Part shown: in pieces, positions 1 to 7,631 of the stretch | Position numbering within the stretch: the stretch's first letter is position 1 | Layout of the letters: each line of letters begins with the position of its first letter | Source of the DNA: DATLZB01 sp035574175 | GTDB taxonomy: Bacteria; Pseudomonadota; Alphaproteobacteria; Rhizobiales; Hyphomicrobiaceae | Reading direction: 5' to 3' | Assembly: GCA_035574175.1 (NCBI GenBank) | Contig: DATLZB010000137.1 | Span: 1-16,573, forward strand | DNA: 16,573 nucleotides | Made by a program: the position numbers and the translations under genes | Notes under the pieces: model-generated | Databases searched by the model: none | What the model was told of the DNA's origin: nothing | Seen by the model: only the letters and a program-made list of their open reading frames with translations

Positions 1-41
1 AAGTCCATCCCCAATTGGAAGAGGGCGTCTTGATAGGCCAT
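1..41 (-). CDS. Start of a leftward gene, possibly S-adenosylmethionine decarboxylase (partial)
   Basis: Reading leftward from an ATG at 41-39 gives 13 codons, MAYQDALFQLGMD, open to the window edge. A good Shine-Dalgarno (GGAGG, complement of 47-51) lies five bases before the ATG, so a real start is likely. From memory, the phrase FQLGMD followed by Leu occurs at the N terminus of alphaproteobacterial SpeD, the proenzyme that makes the aminopropyl donor for spermidine synthesis. Thirteen residues are far too few to prove this. That a gene starts here is moderately likely; the name is tentative. A tandem TGACCT repeat at 105-116 lies upstream and could belong to its promoter. Confidence 0.38.
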   Translation of the reverse strand, partial: MAYQDALFQLGMD

Positions 42-104
42 AAGACCCTCCCCAACCAGCAGACAGATGTGACCCGCCCGCTCCTTACCTTCAGGGTTTC
101 AGGA

Positions 105-116
105 TGACCTTGACCT
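105..116. repeat. Tandem hexamer TGACCT-TGACCT (AGGTCA twice on the minus strand)
   Basis: Two head-to-tail copies of TGACCT sit about 65 bases upstream of the leftward start at 41. Direct repeats of this size can be regulator half-sites, but they also arise by chance. No regulator is assigned. Confidence 0.25.
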
Positions 117-148
117 TTGGGGCAGGTGGACGAACGGAGGAGTCCGAT

Positions 149-229
149 ATGGGACCAACGTTTCCTCGGCGCAAGAAAAAAATTGCTGAGGGGCGCAAAA
201 AATCGCGGCGCGAATTCACCGCATCTTAA
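149..229 (+). CDS. Possible 26-residue, strongly basic peptide
   Basis: An ATG at 149 follows a near-ideal ribosome binding site (GGAGG at 136-140, eight bases upstream) and opens a 26-codon frame ending TAA at 227-229. The peptide is rich in Lys and Arg (cores RRKKK and RKKSRR) with no hydrophobic stretch. It lies between a leftward start at 41 and the 3' end of the AsmA gene, in an otherwise empty gap, so no better gene competes. The composition would suit nucleic-acid or membrane-surface binding, but no family is recognised. A chance purine-rich site before a random short frame is equally possible. Confidence 0.25.
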   Translation: MGPTFPRRKKKIAEGRKKSRREFTAS

Positions 230-251
230 CGATCCCCGAAGGCAGCTCGGC

Positions 252-2465
252 TCATTTGAAGAGGTCGTCCAGGAAGCTGCCGGACTTGCCCGACTTGCCG
301 GCGCCCTTATCGTCGCCCAACAGCTTGCGCAGCACTTCGCCGAGGCCGCTCCCGTCGAGCTGCTTGCCGATCTCTTTGATCGCCTCCACCGCCTTGTCGG
401 GATCCTTCAGTACGGCATCGATGTCGGCGCTCAGTTGCGGCTCGCTCCAGGGGCCGGACAGGCGGATCGGCAACTCAAGACCGGCGAGGTCCTGCGCGCC
501 GCCCTGGCCCGACAGGCTACCGACGAGGCGAGGCCTCAAGGTCGCATCGAGCTGACGACGACCCAAATCCACGGTGCCGGTGGCGGTGAGGCGCATGAGC
601 GGGCTCAGCATGCTCAAGTTCTCGGTCTCGGCGACACCTCCCTCGATCCGGAAGTTCGCCGTCATCTCGGTGAAATCCGTCTTCTCAGTGCCGACCTGGG
701 TGAAGTCGGAGAAGCGACCCTGGCGAAGGCTGCGAACGACCTGAGGAATGTTGATGCCCACAATTGCCCCGTCGACGACGCGCACCGCAGCGCTGCCGCT
801 GAGACTTTCTACGATGGCGCGCTCGGAGGCGCCGCGCCCGGCCAGTCTGAGCTGCAGATTTGTGCTTCCCGCGAGCCAGTCGAACCCGGCGGCATCGGTC
901 AGCATTGGCAGCATCGAGACCTGGTCGAACACCAGGTCGACGCTGACGGCGGGCTCACCACCTGTCCCATCGATCGAGATCACGCCGCGGCCCCGACCCT
1001 CGTAGAGCCGTGCGTCATCGAGGCTCACGCGCAGCACGCGATTCTTGAGCGTAACCGTGGCCGAAGTCTGGCCGACGTGCATGCCGCCGTAGGTCAGACG
1101 GCCAAGAGCGAGCTTGGCATCAATGTCGGCAATACCGAACGGACCGAGGTCGATCGTGTCCTCGCTCCAACCCTGGGCCGACGGCGGGGCGGCTCCGGCC
1201 GCTGTGGGTGGCCGTCCAGCGGATCCCGGCGCCGCGGCGGCGGGCTGCGAGTAAGCGTCGAGATCGAGCGCCGATACCTTCAAGTCGGCACGAACGTGAG
1301 GCCGAGTTCCCGAAGTGTCGACGTTGATGGTTCCCGTTGCGGACGACCCCGCAAGGGTCAGCTCCGCGCCCATCAGTGCCAGCGAGGCGGTGCTGCCTCT
1401 GATCCGGCTTTTGAATGCGACCGCCCCGAAGTCGCGCGCCGGCGGCCCCGCCCCAAGCCAGTCGGCCAGCCCCTTGAGGGAGGGGGCGCCGATGGTAAGC
1501 GTGCCATCGAGGTGCGGTGAATCGCCGAGCGCTGCCATGCCGCGGTAGTCGACGGTCAGATGCGGTGATCGCACTGCGATGGCGGCATCGACAGGGCGGT
1601 TCTGCTGGCCGGACGGCGATGTACCAAGTCTGGCGCTGAAGCCGAGCCGCTCGGCGCGCCACACGAGGTTGCCCTCCGCCTTGATCGGATTACCTTTGGA
1701 GCCGCCGCTGATTGTGAGATCGAGCCCGGTTGCTTCGTGGCGCATGCCGGTCCGCTCATCGGAGTAGCGCACCGCTCCGTTGACGATGCGGATTTCCTCG
1801 ATGTCCGTATCTTCGATAGAGCGTGACCGCGGGGCACGCTGGTGGCCCGGAGGCGAACTTCCCGAGATCGACGGCGGAGCGCCCCATTGGTCGGTGTGCT
1901 CCCAGCTTCGGCGTCCCTGTCGGTCAACGCGGAGGTCGAACACGGGGTCCGTGAGCAGGAGACTGGTCACGTTCACGCGGCTCGTGAACAGGGCCGAGAG
2001 CGGGACGGTGGCGTCGACCCGGCGGATACGGACCGTCGGCTCGCCCGCCATGCCCGGAGGAGGCGAGAGCGAGACGTCCGACATGGTGACGGCAAGGGAG
2101 GGAAAGAACGATACCGATGTTTGGCCGGCCACCACCAGGTCGCGGCCGGTCTGCACCTTGACGTCGCGGACCAGCTCATCGCGGACCAGCGTCGCCGGCA
2201 CCATGCCGAGAAGGAACCCGACGGTGATAGCGGCAAGAGCGGCAAGGGCGAGGCCGCCGAAAAGGAGGGTGGAGCCCAATCGCGAGCGGCGCGGGGGGCT
2301 ACCGATGTGGCGGCCGGCGGACCAGCGGCCCGGCACCCGCGCACCGTCGCGTCCCTGAGATCGCATCTCGTCGCGCCGGCTCGACGCAGCGGACGGGAAT
2401 GGTCGCTTCATCATGGCTGACCGCCGTTGGGCTGCTCGCCTTGCCTCACACATCGATCGGCGCAT
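252..2465 (-). CDS. AsmA family protein (envelope biogenesis, bridge-like)
   Basis: A protein of up to 737 residues. A basic N-terminal tail is followed by one membrane segment at about residues 65-89, then a long domain rich in beta-strand. The stretch after the membrane segment (RDLVVAG.TSVSFFPSLAVTMSDVSLSPPPGM) is a classic AsmA N-terminal signature. The C-terminal part at about residues 555-715 (SGSAAVRVVDGAIVGINIPQ..., then LSPLMRLTATGTVDLG and LPIRLSGPWSEPQLSADID) matches the AsmA-like C-terminal repeat. AsmA-type proteins are anchored in the inner membrane, extend into the periplasm and are linked to outer-membrane assembly or lipid transport; this is family knowledge. The start is uncertain: ATGs at 2465, 2453, 2414, 2411 and 2366 are all possible and none has a strong ribosome site. 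The first 60 residues look unlike a conserved domain, so a start at 2414 or 2366 is plausible. A low-complexity Pro/Ala region near residues 410-435 looks like a linker. Confidence 0.87.
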   Translation of the reverse strand: MRRSMCEARRAAQRRSAMMKRPFPSAASSRRDEMRSQGRDGARVPGRWSAGRHIGSPPRRSRLGSTLLFGGLALAALAAITVGFLLGMVPATLVRDELVRDVKVQTGRDLVVAGQTSVSFFPSLAVTMSDVSLSPPPGMAGEPTVRIRRVDATVPLSALFTSRVNVTSLLLTDPVFDLRVDRQGRRSWEHTDQWGAPPSISGSSPPGHQRAPRSRSIEDTDIEEIRIVNGAVRYSDERTGMRHEATGLDLTISGGSKGNPIKAEGNLVWRAERLGFSARLGTSPSGQQNRPVDAAIAVRSPHLTVDYRGMAALGDSPHLDGTLTIGAPSLKGLADWLGAGPPARDFGAVAFKSRIRGSTASLALMGAELTLAGSSATGTINVDTSGTRPHVRADLKVSALDLDAYSQPAAAAPGSAGRPPTAAGAAPPSAQGWSEDTIDLGPFGIADIDAKLALGRLTYGGMHVGQTSATVTLKNRVLRVSLDDARLYEGRGRGVISIDGTGGEPAVSVDLVFDQVSMLPMLTDAAGFDWLAGSTNLQLRLAGRGASERAIVESLSGSAAVRVVDGAIVGINIPQVVRSLRQGRFSDFTQVGTEKTDFTEMTANFRIEGGVAETENLSMLSPLMRLTATGTVDLGRRQLDATLRPRLVGSLSGQGGAQDLAGLELPIRLSGPWSEPQLSADIDAVLKDPDKAVEAIKEIGKQLDGSGLGEVLRKLLGDDKGAGKSGKSGSFLDDLFK

Positions 2466-2495
2466 GTCCAGCGGACAAATGTGTCAATTGCGCGC

Positions 2496-2523
2496 TTGGC
2501 ATGCGCCAAAGTTGTTTGATTAT
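2496..2523 (+). promoter_or_regulatory. Candidate promoter and inverted repeat before the AbrB-family gene
   Basis: TTGGCA at 2496-2501 is five of six to the -35 consensus and stands 16 bases from GATTAT at 2518-2523, four of six to -10. The -35 box lies in an inverted repeat, TTGGC-ATGC-GCCAA (2496-2509), that could be an operator. The site lies in the divergent gap between the AsmA and AbrB genes. A perfect TTGACA also reads on the minus strand (2487-2482), but I found no matching -10 for it. Confidence 0.3.
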
Positions 2524-2628
2524 CCACCTGCGGTGACGCTAGCGTGATCGTGGCGACGGCGGTGTTCCGGCCGAAACAGGCTCGCGGATAAGGGTTTGGC
2601 CGAGTCGAGTAAGAAGGAAGGCGGGCTG

Positions 2629-3801
2629 GTGCAGGAGGAGCGCAGCGACAAGTCGGACAAAGCGCACGAATTAAGCACTCGCGGGGTGCCCGTTGCGCGA
2701 GTGGCGAAGCTCAGCCAACAGCTTCTCGGCCGGACCGGCCTCACTTTTCGCAAGCTCGCGTGCATCGGCATCGCCTACGGCGTCGCGCTGGTCGGCGGCC
2801 TGCTGTTTAGTGCGCTCAGCGTCCCACTTGCTTGGCTGCTCGGTCCGCTGGTCCTTTCGCTGGTCGCGACCGCGATCAACAGGCCGTTGGAGCGGCCGGC
2901 CTTCCTTCAGCTGCCGATGCGCGCACTACTCGGGGTGGCGATCGGAGCATCGTTCACGCCGGAGCTCTTGGGTAGGATCGGGGGGCTGGTCGGCAGCCTG
3001 GCGCTGCTCGTGCCCTATACCGCGGCCGTCACTTTCGCCGGGACGGTGTTCCTCGAGCGAGTGGCAGGTTTTGACCGTCCGACGGCGTTCTTCAGCGCCG
3101 CCCCGGGCGGCCTCGCCGACATGGCCCTCATGTCGGGCGATGCCGGTGCAGACGCGCGCAAGGTGACGCTGGTGCAGGCCTCGCGCGTGCTGATGATCGT
3201 GTTCATCGTGCCGTTCTGGCTGCAGTTCGTGTCCGGCCTGGCGATTGGCTCGGCGGCCCCGCGCAGCCCGCCCATCTCCCAGCTCACCGTTATTGATGCG
3301 GCAGTGATCTGCGCCTTAGCATGGGCGGGATACCAGATCGCCACCCGCATCGGCTTGCTTGCCGCATCCATGGTCGGGCCGCTCATCCTGAGCGGGCTGC
3401 TGCACGGTTTGGGGTTCACCACCGTCAAGGTTCCCCAAGAGGTGCTGATCGCCGCGCAGATGACGCTCGGCATCATGATCGGAGGCTACTTCATCGGCGT
3501 CACGCTGCGCGAATTCGTAACCGTGCTAAGCTGGGGTATTGCCTTCGGTGCCATGCTGTTGTTGGTCGCCGCCGCGGCGGCGATCGGGGTCTCCAGCGTC
3601 ACGGGTCTCGATCCGACGGTCGTGTTGCTGAGCTACTCGCCCGGCGGACAGAACGAGATGAACCTGCTGGCGCTGATCATCGGCATCGACGCGGCCGTGG
3701 TTGCGCTCCACCATCTGCTGCGCGTCGCCATGGTGGTGATCGGGGCGCAGCTCGTCTTCAGGTGGCACACGAGCTGGGGCCCATCGAGCGGTCGCAAGTA
3801 G
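2629..3801 (+). CDS. AbrB-family integral membrane transporter
   Basis: About 390 residues, almost wholly hydrophobic after a 40-residue charged N-terminal tail, with around ten membrane segments. The protein is an internal duplication. PLAWLLGPLVLS near residue 66 is echoed by ASMVGPLILSGLL near 246. PGGLADM..., ending QASRVLMIV (159-191), is echoed by PGGQNEM..., ending LLRVAMVV (338-370). This is the AbrB duplication seen in proteins often misnamed ammonia monooxygenase; the family is thought to transport small molecules, with substrates mostly unknown. I chose GTG at 2629 because AAGGAAGG (2614-2621) stands seven bases before it. An in-frame TTG at 2596 has its purine run too close, and GTG at 2701 is a further option. 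The gene converges on the XdhC-like gene with only eight bases between stop codons. Proximity to pxpABC makes a role in importing an organic acid such as 5-oxoproline conceivable, but nothing shows it. Confidence 0.9.
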   Translation: MQEERSDKSDKAHELSTRGVPVARVAKLSQQLLGRTGLTFRKLACIGIAYGVALVGGLLFSALSVPLAWLLGPLVLSLVATAINRPLERPAFLQLPMRALLGVAIGASFTPELLGRIGGLVGSLALLVPYTAAVTFAGTVFLERVAGFDRPTAFFSAAPGGLADMALMSGDAGADARKVTLVQASRVLMIVFIVPFWLQFVSGLAIGSAAPRSPPISQLTVIDAAVICALAWAGYQIATRIGLLAASMVGPLILSGLLHGLGFTTVKVPQEVLIAAQMTLGIMIGGYFIGVTLREFVTVLSWGIAFGAMLLLVAAAAAIGVSSVTGLDPTVVLLSYSPGGQNEMNLLALIIGIDAAVVALHHLLRVAMVVIGAQLVFRWHTSWGPSSGRK

Positions 3802-3809
3802 GGGACTCG

Positions 3810-4856
3810 TCAGGCCGCGGCCGCCACCTTCTTCGGCTTGTCCCCGCGGACGGCGTGCACGATCTCGGCCATTACCGCGAGGGCGATCTCGGCAGGCGAT
3901 TGTGCGCCGATCTCGATGCCGATCGGAGACTTGATGCGTTTCAGCTCGGCCTCGGTGAATCCCGCCGCTTTCAGCCGGTCCAGGCGCTTAGCATGGTTGC
4001 GGCTCGAGCCGAGCGCGCCGATGTAGAGACAGTCGGAGCGCAGCGCAACCTTCAGGGCCTCGTCGTCGATATGGCTCACGTGGGCGAGGACGGCGAGCGC
4101 CGTGTAGGGATCAAGCCCCAACCGGGCGAGCGCTGCCTCCGGCCAGTCAGCCTCCACCCTGACCCCGGGGAAGCGTTCGGGCGTGGCAAACGCGGTGCGC
4201 GGGTCGACGACGACGATCTCGTAGCCTGTGAGCCGCGCGATCTGGGCCAGAAGCTGGGCAATGTGCGTGGCGCCGATGGCAACGATGCGTGCCGGCGGAA
4301 TCAAGGCATGGATGAAAACCGGACCATCGGGCGTCTCCTGCAGCGAGCTCTTGCCGGTGCGAAAACGGGCGGCGACGTCGGCGGGGAGGTCGCTATCGTC
4401 GCGTTCGAAGACTTGCCGCAAACCGTCCGCAAGCCGGGTTTTCATCACCAGGCCGCGGCGGCCGTCGCGGGCGGCGAGGGCGCGATCGAGGATCGCCAGG
4501 CCACCGTCCCGGTCGAGCCGCTCCAACAGTATCTTCACCCGTCCGCCGCAGGGAAGCCCGACGCGCCAGGCGGTTTCGTCAGCGACGCCGAACTCGAGCG
4601 TCTTGAGCTTGCCGCCGGCCAGGATCTCCTCGGCTTCGGTGATGACCTCGCCCTCGATGCAGCCGCCGGAGACCGAGCCGGCAAAGCTTCCATCCGCCGC
4701 TATGGCGAGCTGGCCGCCGACCGGCACCGGGGCCGACCCCCAAGTGTCGATCACGGTAGCAAGCGCCACGCGGCCGTCGCGGGCGAGCCACTCCCGCGCT
4801 GCGCCAAGAACGTCGTGCTCGGCTGGCGAGACGGTGATTTCACAGGTACCGGCCAT
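3810..4856 (-). CDS. XdhC/CoxI family protein (molybdenum cofactor insertion type)
   Basis: 348 residues, the usual size for the two-domain form. The N-terminal XdhC_CoxI domain shows ATVIDTWGSAPVPVGGQ (33-49), SVSGGCIEGEV (61-71) and GLPCGGRVKILLE (100-112). The C-terminal Rossmann domain starts at ARIVAIGATHIAQLLAQIA (189-207), runs through VVVDPRTAFATPERFPG (216-231) and ends with IGALGSSRNHAKR (279-291) and IGAQSPAEIALAVMAEIV (316-333). Characterised members bind sulfurated molybdenum cofactor and deliver it to xanthine dehydrogenase-type enzymes. No molybdenum hydroxylase subunit is encoded in the window, so the client must lie elsewhere or the role differs. The gene is 74 bases downstream of pxpA on the same strand, so co-transcription is likely. 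The Rossmann glycine loop reads GATHIAQ rather than the more common GAGHVAQ. Confidence 0.93.
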   Translation of the reverse strand: MAGTCEITVSPAEHDVLGAAREWLARDGRVALATVIDTWGSAPVPVGGQLAIAADGSFAGSVSGGCIEGEVITEAEEILAGGKLKTLEFGVADETAWRVGLPCGGRVKILLERLDRDGGLAILDRALAARDGRRGLVMKTRLADGLRQVFERDDSDLPADVAARFRTGKSSLQETPDGPVFIHALIPPARIVAIGATHIAQLLAQIARLTGYEIVVVDPRTAFATPERFPGVRVEADWPEAALARLGLDPYTALAVLAHVSHIDDEALKVALRSDCLYIGALGSSRNHAKRLDRLKAAGFTEAELKRIKSPIGIEIGAQSPAEIALAVMAEIVHAVRGDKPKKVAAAA

Positions 4857-4930
4857 TGCTCTTCTCTAAGCCCAATTGGATCACCGCAACTACAGAAGCA
4901 CTAGCACATTCAGGGGGCCGCCGCAGGCGG

Positions 4931-5749
4931 TCAGCCGCGCACGACGGCGTTTAGCGCACGGCGGCGTCGCGGCTGCAGGCAGGCCAAATCGGGCAGCGGC
5001 ACGATGGCAACTCCAGCCCTACGCAAGGCGCCGGCCACCGCCTCCGCCACGGCCACGGCTCCTGGCACGTCACCATGTACGCATATGGTGTCGACCTCGA
5101 TCGGCACCACCTTGCCGGTGCGGGTGACGACCTCGCGGTTGACGGCCATGCGCACCGCCTGTTCGGCCGCGAGTTTGGGATCGCGGATGAGGCCGCGCCC
5201 GTCGGTGCGCGGGGTCAGCTGCAGGTCCTCCTCGTAGGTGCGGTCGGCGTAGCCCTCGCGCGCCCGCCTGAGCCGCAGTTTGCGGGCCGCCCGCTCCATG
5301 GCGCTCGCCGGGTGCACCACGTAGATGAGCCGCGGGTCGACCGCCTTGATGGCTCGGCCGACGGCGAGGGCGTAGGATTCGTCCGCCACAGCCATGTTGG
5401 ACAAAGCCCCGTGCGGCTTGAGGTGGGTAACGCGGAGGCCCGAATACCGGGCGATCGCCTTCAGTGCGCCGATCTGATAGGCGACCATGCGCTCGATATC
5501 GGTCGGACTCATGCGCATCGGGCGGCGGCCGAATCCCCACAGATCGTTGAACCCTGGGTGGGCACCGATGCTGCAGGCGTGCGCCTTCGCAAGTTCGCAC
5601 AGCCGGTGCATGGTGTTCCAGTCACCGGCATGGAAGCCGCACGCCACGCTTGCGCTTCGAACGACCCGGATCAGCGCGGCGTCGTTACCGATGTCATAGA
5701 CTCCCCAGCCCTCGCCCATGTCGGCGTTGAGGTTGATCTCCAGTGGCAT
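4931..5749 (-). CDS. pxpA: 5-oxoprolinase subunit PxpA (LamB/YcsF family)
   Basis: 272 residues, a little longer than E. coli PxpA (about 244), the extra length being mostly C-terminal. Conserved blocks are in order: INLNADMGEGWG (5-16), ASVACGFHAGD (33-43), IGAHPGFND (61-69), HLKPHGALSNMA (109-120), EGYADRTYEEDLQLTPRT (165-182) and DTICVHGD (220-227). The Asp, His and Glu residues in these blocks form the presumed active site of the family. PxpA acts with PxpB and PxpC to cleave 5-oxoproline to glutamate with ATP hydrolysis in the cytoplasm, clearing a spontaneous damage product of glutamine and glutamate. In many genomes pxpA sits in line with pxpBC; here it is divergent from them across about 84 bases and leads a leftward unit with the XdhC-family gene. 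No strong ribosome site precedes the ATG. Confidence 0.94.
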   Translation of the reverse strand: MPLEINLNADMGEGWGVYDIGNDAALIRVVRSASVACGFHAGDWNTMHRLCELAKAHACSIGAHPGFNDLWGFGRRPMRMSPTDIERMVAYQIGALKAIARYSGLRVTHLKPHGALSNMAVADESYALAVGRAIKAVDPRLIYVVHPASAMERAARKLRLRRAREGYADRTYEEDLQLTPRTDGRGLIRDPKLAAEQAVRMAVNREVVTRTGKVVPIEVDTICVHGDVPGAVAVAEAVAGALRRAGVAIVPLPDLACLQPRRRRALNAVVRG

Positions 5750-5833
5750 GGTGCTAGGTCCGGTTGATCGAAACGTCAGTGCTGTTGTAGCCGATGCCGG
5801 GGCTTGGCGGGAGCCGACAGTGCGAGGGCCGAC
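5750..5833. promoter_or_regulatory. Divergent control region between pxpA and pxpBC
   Basis: Both halves of the 5-oxoprolinase system are transcribed outward from this gap of about 84 bases, so their promoters must lie in or near it. I could not find convincing -35/-10 pairs or an operator palindrome. The assignment rests only on gene orientation. Confidence 0.4.
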
Positions 5834-6553
5834 GTGGTTAGGATTCTTTCCGCAGGTGATACGGCGCTGACGGTGGAGTTCGGCGAAACGGCCGAGCGTC
5901 GGCTCTCCGAGGCCGTGCTGGCGCTCGATGCTCGGCTCGCCGCCAGCCGGCCGCGGGGTGTCGTGGAACTAATACCGACGCTCAGATCCCTCACCATCCA
6001 CTACGATCCCTGCGTCACTTCCGCCGCGGAACTTTCGTGCACGGTCGAGCCGTTGCTCAACGGGCTCGAAAGGCAGCCCCTCCGGGGCCGGCGCTGGGTT
6101 ATCCCGGTCTGCTACTCGGCAGACTTTGCGCCCGACTTGAAGGAAGTGGCGGAACGAAGCGGCCTTTCGCCAAAGCAGGTCATCGACCTTCACACCAGCG
6201 TCGATTATCGCATCTACATGTTGGGCTTCCTGCCGGGTTATCCCTACATGGGCGAGGTGCCGCAGCAACTCAGACTTCCGCGCCGACAGAGCCCGCGCAC
6301 GTCGGTGCCGGCGGGCTCAGTCGCCATTGCGAGCATGATGACGGCAATCTATCCGCTGGAAAGTCCGGGCGGATGGCATCTGATCGGCCGCTCGCCGGTG
6401 CGGCTGTTCGAGGCTGAGCGCGATCCGGCGGTGCTGCTCGCGCCCGGTGATCGAGTGCGCTTTGCGGCCATAACGCGCGCCGAATTCGACGAACTCGAAA
6501 AGAAGAGCCGGGCCGGGTCGTGGCTGCCCACTGCGCAGGAGGTCGAATCGTGA
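5834..6553 (+). CDS. pxpB: 5-oxoprolinase subunit PxpB (KipI/allophanate hydrolase subunit 1 family)
   Basis: About 239 residues. The opening VRILSAGDTALTVEFGE is the standard family N terminus, and the core GFLPGYPYMGEVP (131-143) with LPRRQSPRTSVPAGSVAIA and YPLESPGGWHLIGRSPVRLF is diagnostic. I chose GTG at 5834 because it gives the expected N terminus and has GAGGG at 5824-5828, five bases upstream; an in-frame TTG at 5804 would add ten residues but lacks a good site. PxpB pairs with PxpC in the ATP-dependent 5-oxoprolinase. Its stop overlaps the pxpC start. Odd point: after VPAGSVAIA the family usually has G-x-Q-T before the IYP motif; here it reads S-M-M-T (residues 167-170). Confidence 0.94.
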   Translation: MVRILSAGDTALTVEFGETAERRLSEAVLALDARLAASRPRGVVELIPTLRSLTIHYDPCVTSAAELSCTVEPLLNGLERQPLRGRRWVIPVCYSADFAPDLKEVAERSGLSPKQVIDLHTSVDYRIYMLGFLPGYPYMGEVPQQLRLPRRQSPRTSVPAGSVAIASMMTAIYPLESPGGWHLIGRSPVRLFEAERDPAVLLAPGDRVRFAAITRAEFDELEKKSRAGSWLPTAQEVES

Positions 6554-7581
6554 CGTCCGCCCTTAAAGTGGTCGCGCCGGGCCTTAGTACGACGGTGCAG
6601 GACGGCGGCCGGGTGGGCTGGCGGCGCCTCGGCGTTCCCGTCTCCGGTGCGCTCGACCGGGTGGCGCTGGCGGCGGCCAATGTCGTGGCAGGCAATAGGG
6701 CGGATGCGGCTGCGCTCGAATGTCTCTATCAGGGCCCGGTCGTTGAGGTGGACGCCGACAGTGTCCGGCTGGCCCTGGCCGGCACCGGGGCGAGCCTGGA
6801 GGTGGTAGGGGCCGACGGCGCACCCGTCCAGCGCGTCGGCGCGTTGGAGTCGGTAACGCTTAGGCGCGGTGCGCGAGCCAGGGTGCTCGTCGGTGCTGGC
6901 GGCGTGTCAGCCTATCTCGCCGTTGAGGGGGGCGTGCGCGTTGCGCAGGTGCTCGGCAGCCGCTCGACCTACACGCGGGGGAAGTTCGGCGGTCTCAACG
7001 GACGGGCGCTTGCGGCAGGCGATGCGTTGCCAATCCAGAGTGCGGCGAGCGAACGGGGTGAGCGGCGCTTGCCAGGCGTCAGTTTTGCTCCTGTGCCCGC
7101 CGTGAGGGTGACGCTCGGTCCACAGGACGACCACTTCACGCGCGATGCCATCGCAGCTCTGCTCGGGGGCACGTTCACGGTAACGCCGGCCTCCGACCGG
7201 ATGGGGTTGCGACTCGCCGGGCCGAGGCTTGCCCATGCCAAAGGCTTCGACATCGCCTCCGACGCCACGGTGACAGGGGCAATCCAAGTACCGGGCGACG
7301 GCCAGCCCATCGTGCTGCTCGCCGACGGCCAGACGACCGGGGGGTACCCCAAGATCGCGACGGTGATCTCCGCGGATGTGCCCGCACTCGCACGTATAAA
7401 GCCAGGGGCGAAACTCGCCTTTCGCGCCGTCACCGTGGCCGAGGCCGAAGCCGCGCGGCAGGCGCTCGAGCGCGACATCGCTTCATGGCCGCAGCGACTG
7501 GAGCGGGCGGCGGCCGACACTGATTCCGAGCGTTTGCTCGAGGTGAATCTGATCAGCGGTGTCGCCGACGCAGAGAGCTGA
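6550..7581 (+). CDS. pxpC: 5-oxoprolinase subunit PxpC (biotin-dependent carboxyltransferase-like family)
   Basis: 343 residues. The start is clear: GTG at 6550 overlaps the pxpB stop (GTGA) and has AGGAGG at 6537-6542, seven bases upstream, in the pxpB coding sequence. Family signatures are APGLSTTVQDGGRVGWRRLG (9-28), PVSGALDRVALAAAN (30-44), a central STYTRGKFGGLNGR near residues 137-150, and PGDGQPIVLLADGQTTGGYP near 250-270. The protein is the partner of PxpB in 5-oxoproline cleavage; related domains occur in urea amidolyase. The overlap implies translational coupling and equal amounts of B and C. Nothing looks truncated. Confidence 0.94.
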   Translation: MTSALKVVAPGLSTTVQDGGRVGWRRLGVPVSGALDRVALAAANVVAGNRADAAALECLYQGPVVEVDADSVRLALAGTGASLEVVGADGAPVQRVGALESVTLRRGARARVLVGAGGVSAYLAVEGGVRVAQVLGSRSTYTRGKFGGLNGRALAAGDALPIQSAASERGERRLPGVSFAPVPAVRVTLGPQDDHFTRDAIAALLGGTFTVTPASDRMGLRLAGPRLAHAKGFDIASDATVTGAIQVPGDGQPIVLLADGQTTGGYPKIATVISADVPALARIKPGAKLAFRAVTVAEAEAARQALERDIASWPQRLERAAADTDSERLLEVNLISGVADAES

Positions 7582-7631
7582 GTTTGAACATCCGCGTTCA
7601 TTGGGGTCCGCGGTTGAGCTATGCTGAGGCC

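Noticed and set aside
117..1520. Long rightward open frame of 467 codons antisense to the AsmA gene
   Set aside because: It has no recognisable domain, its composition is Arg/Gly/Ala-rich as expected of an antisense frame in GC-rich DNA, and the opposite strand has clear AsmA motifs throughout.
3321..4904. Rightward open frame of 527 codons covering the AbrB end and the XdhC-like gene
   Set aside because: It overlaps two genes with strong family motifs and itself reads as low-complexity Arg/Gly/Asp sequence with no domain.
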